Under the pieces are notes generated by a model. That model had not been told where the DNA came from, made no database searches, and saw only the letters and a program-made list of their open reading frames with translations. Source: Myxococcota bacterium (GTDB taxonomy: Bacteria; Myxococcota_A; Bradymonadia; Bradymonadales; GCA-2716585). Taken from it: DNA of 33,431 bases. The stretch is from the NCBI GenBank assembly GCA_963169075.1, contig CAUJGC010000515.1:1-33431 (forward strand). The letters run 5' to 3'. The first letter of the stretch is position 1. Each line of letters begins with the position of its first letter. Positions 32,453-33,431 of this stretch are shown piece by piece. A program made the position numbers and the translations under genes.

Positions 32453-33431
32453 ATGCACGCACCCCACCCCGGCGCCCTCATCGCGGGCCGATACCGCGTC
32501 ATCGAACCCCTCCGCCTCGGCGCCTGGCCCCACCTCTTCCGCGCCTGGCAGGAGGATCTGGATCGACCGATCACCCTCAAGCTCCTCGACCCGCGCGAGC
32601 ACGCCGACCCCGCCGCGGTCGAGCGCTTCCGCCGGGAGGCCCTCTTCTCCAGCCTCCTCACCCACCCCAACACCCTCACCACCTTCGACTACGGGCGCGA
32701 CGAGGCCACCGGCGCCTCCTTCCTCGCCCTGGAGCAGCTCCAGGGCGAGACGCTCACCGACCTCCTCCGCCGCGAAGGAGCCTTGCCCCCGCGCCGCGCC
32801 GCCCACCTCCTCACCCAGCTCTGCCGCGCGCTGGCCGAGGTCCACGACCTCGGCCTCATCCACCGCGGCCTCCAGCCCGAGAACGCCATCGTCCGCCCCC
32901 CCGAGGACGACCTCAAGCTCCTCGACTTCGGCGTCGCCCGCGCGACCCGGCGCCTCGCCAACGCACCCCAGACCCTCCACGCCCTCACCCGCGACGGCTC
33001 CCTCCTCGGCACCCCCCTCTACATGGCCCCCGAGCAGATCGAGGGTGAGACGCTCACCGCAGCTGTCGACGTCTACGCCCTCGGCCACATCCTCTGGGAG
33101 TGCCTCACCGGCCGCCCCTTCTTCCACGCCCTCCGCGAGCGCCCCACCCACCTCCTCCTCGCCCATGTCGATCAGCGCGAGCCCCTCCCCCTCCCCGACG
33201 GGTGCGAGCACGACGGCCTCCTCCCCATCCTCCAGCGCGCCGCCGCCCGCCGCCCCGAGGACCGCTTCCCCGACGCCCGCGCGCTCCTCGCAGCCCTCCA
33301 GGCCTGGAGCGCCGCCCAGCTCGCCGCCCCCCTCCCGCCCCCCTCCCTCGCCGTCCCCCCCGCCCGACCCGCCCGCCTCCCCGAGCGCGCCGCCGCCCTC
33401 GCCTGGCTTGAAGGCCACCTCGCCGCCGCAC
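32453..33431 (+). CDS. Kinase-like protein with a broken catalytic loop (partial, runs off the window)
   Basis: The frame from ATG 32453 is open to the window end, giving 326 residues so far. The first 280 residues are a Hanks-kinase fold. The beta-3 lysine is present as Lys43 in ITLKLL, DFG is intact (Asp158) and MAPEQ and DVYALGHILWECLTG follow. But the catalytic loop reads HRGLQPEN (137-144), with Gly139 in place of the catalytic Asp and Gln in place of the lysine. The glycine-rich loop is also poor (LGAWPHLF). Nucleotide binding is possible; phosphotransfer is unlikely. The remaining sequence is a Pro/Ala-rich linker, probably leading to ATPase or TPR domains outside the window as in the neighbour. 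The 2-nt gap to the preceding gene suggests one operon. Confidence 0.8.
   Translation, partial: MHAPHPGALIAGRYRVIEPLRLGAWPHLFRAWQEDLDRPITLKLLDPREHADPAAVERFRREALFSSLLTHPNTLTTFDYGRDEATGASFLALEQLQGETLTDLLRREGALPPRRAAHLLTQLCRALAEVHDLGLIHRGLQPENAIVRPPEDDLKLLDFGVARATRRLANAPQTLHALTRDGSLLGTPLYMAPEQIEGETLTAAVDVYALGHILWECLTGRPFFHALRERPTHLLLAHVDQREPLPLPDGCEHDGLLPILQRAAARRPEDRFPDARALLAALQAWSAAQLAAPLPPPSLAVPPARPARLPERAAALAWLEGHLAAA

Overview
The window is very GC-rich (strong G/C at third codon positions throughout) and gene-dense. It carries eukaryotic-like serine/threonine kinases fused to ATPase and TPR regions, many lipoproteins, a DksA-type regulator and a multidomain fatty-acid-processing enzyme of the type described from myxobacteria as ElbD. 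This points to the phylum Myxococcota or a close deltaproteobacterial relative; the sequence alone does not fix the genus. No rRNA, tRNA, CRISPR array, transposase or phage gene was seen.

Layout. (1) 1-1326: a possible gene end, a palindromic intergenic repeat, a CoA-type NUDIX hydrolase (minus) and a small secreted protein (plus). (2) 1356-13249: a plus-strand operon with a good sigma70-like promoter. It encodes an HAD-IB phosphatase, a LarA-like DUF2088 protein, a 1599-residue ElbD-like fusion (acyl reductase, AMP-ligase, ACP, PlsC acyltransferase, SCP2), an SDR/epimerase, two amidohydrolases and a small lipoprotein. The last three are linked by very short gaps or ATGA overlaps. The first four match my memory of the myxobacterial ether-lipid (elb) locus and are the best-supported biosynthetic system here. 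(3) 13256-13898: dksA. (4) 22686 down to 13876 (minus): five tightly packed genes, namely a lipoprotein, a predicted outer-membrane beta-barrel, a DUF4384 lipoprotein, an intact serine/threonine kinase with a defective P-loop and TPRs, and a GT4 glycosyltransferase. (5) 22929-24287: a lipoprotein with repeat-like helices. (6) 24288-24608: a convergent intergenic region with two inverted copies of the repeat also present at 60-113. (7) 28692 down to 24609 (minus): a homocysteine methyltransferase/methylenetetrahydrofolate reductase fusion, a two-helix membrane protein, a LexA-type DNA-binding protein without a protease domain, and two tandem paralogous secreted proteins ending in GCGCF. (8) 28845-33431 (plus): two adjacent kinase-like proteins with damaged catalytic motifs; the second runs off the window.

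Most notable: the elb-like locus; a hairpin repeat that sits 13-22 nt after three separate stop codons, always in the sense direction; complementary loss of active-site residues in the kinase/ATPase proteins; and a paralogous secreted pair of unknown function next to a protease-less LexA relative. All functional statements rest on motifs read by eye; no database search was possible.
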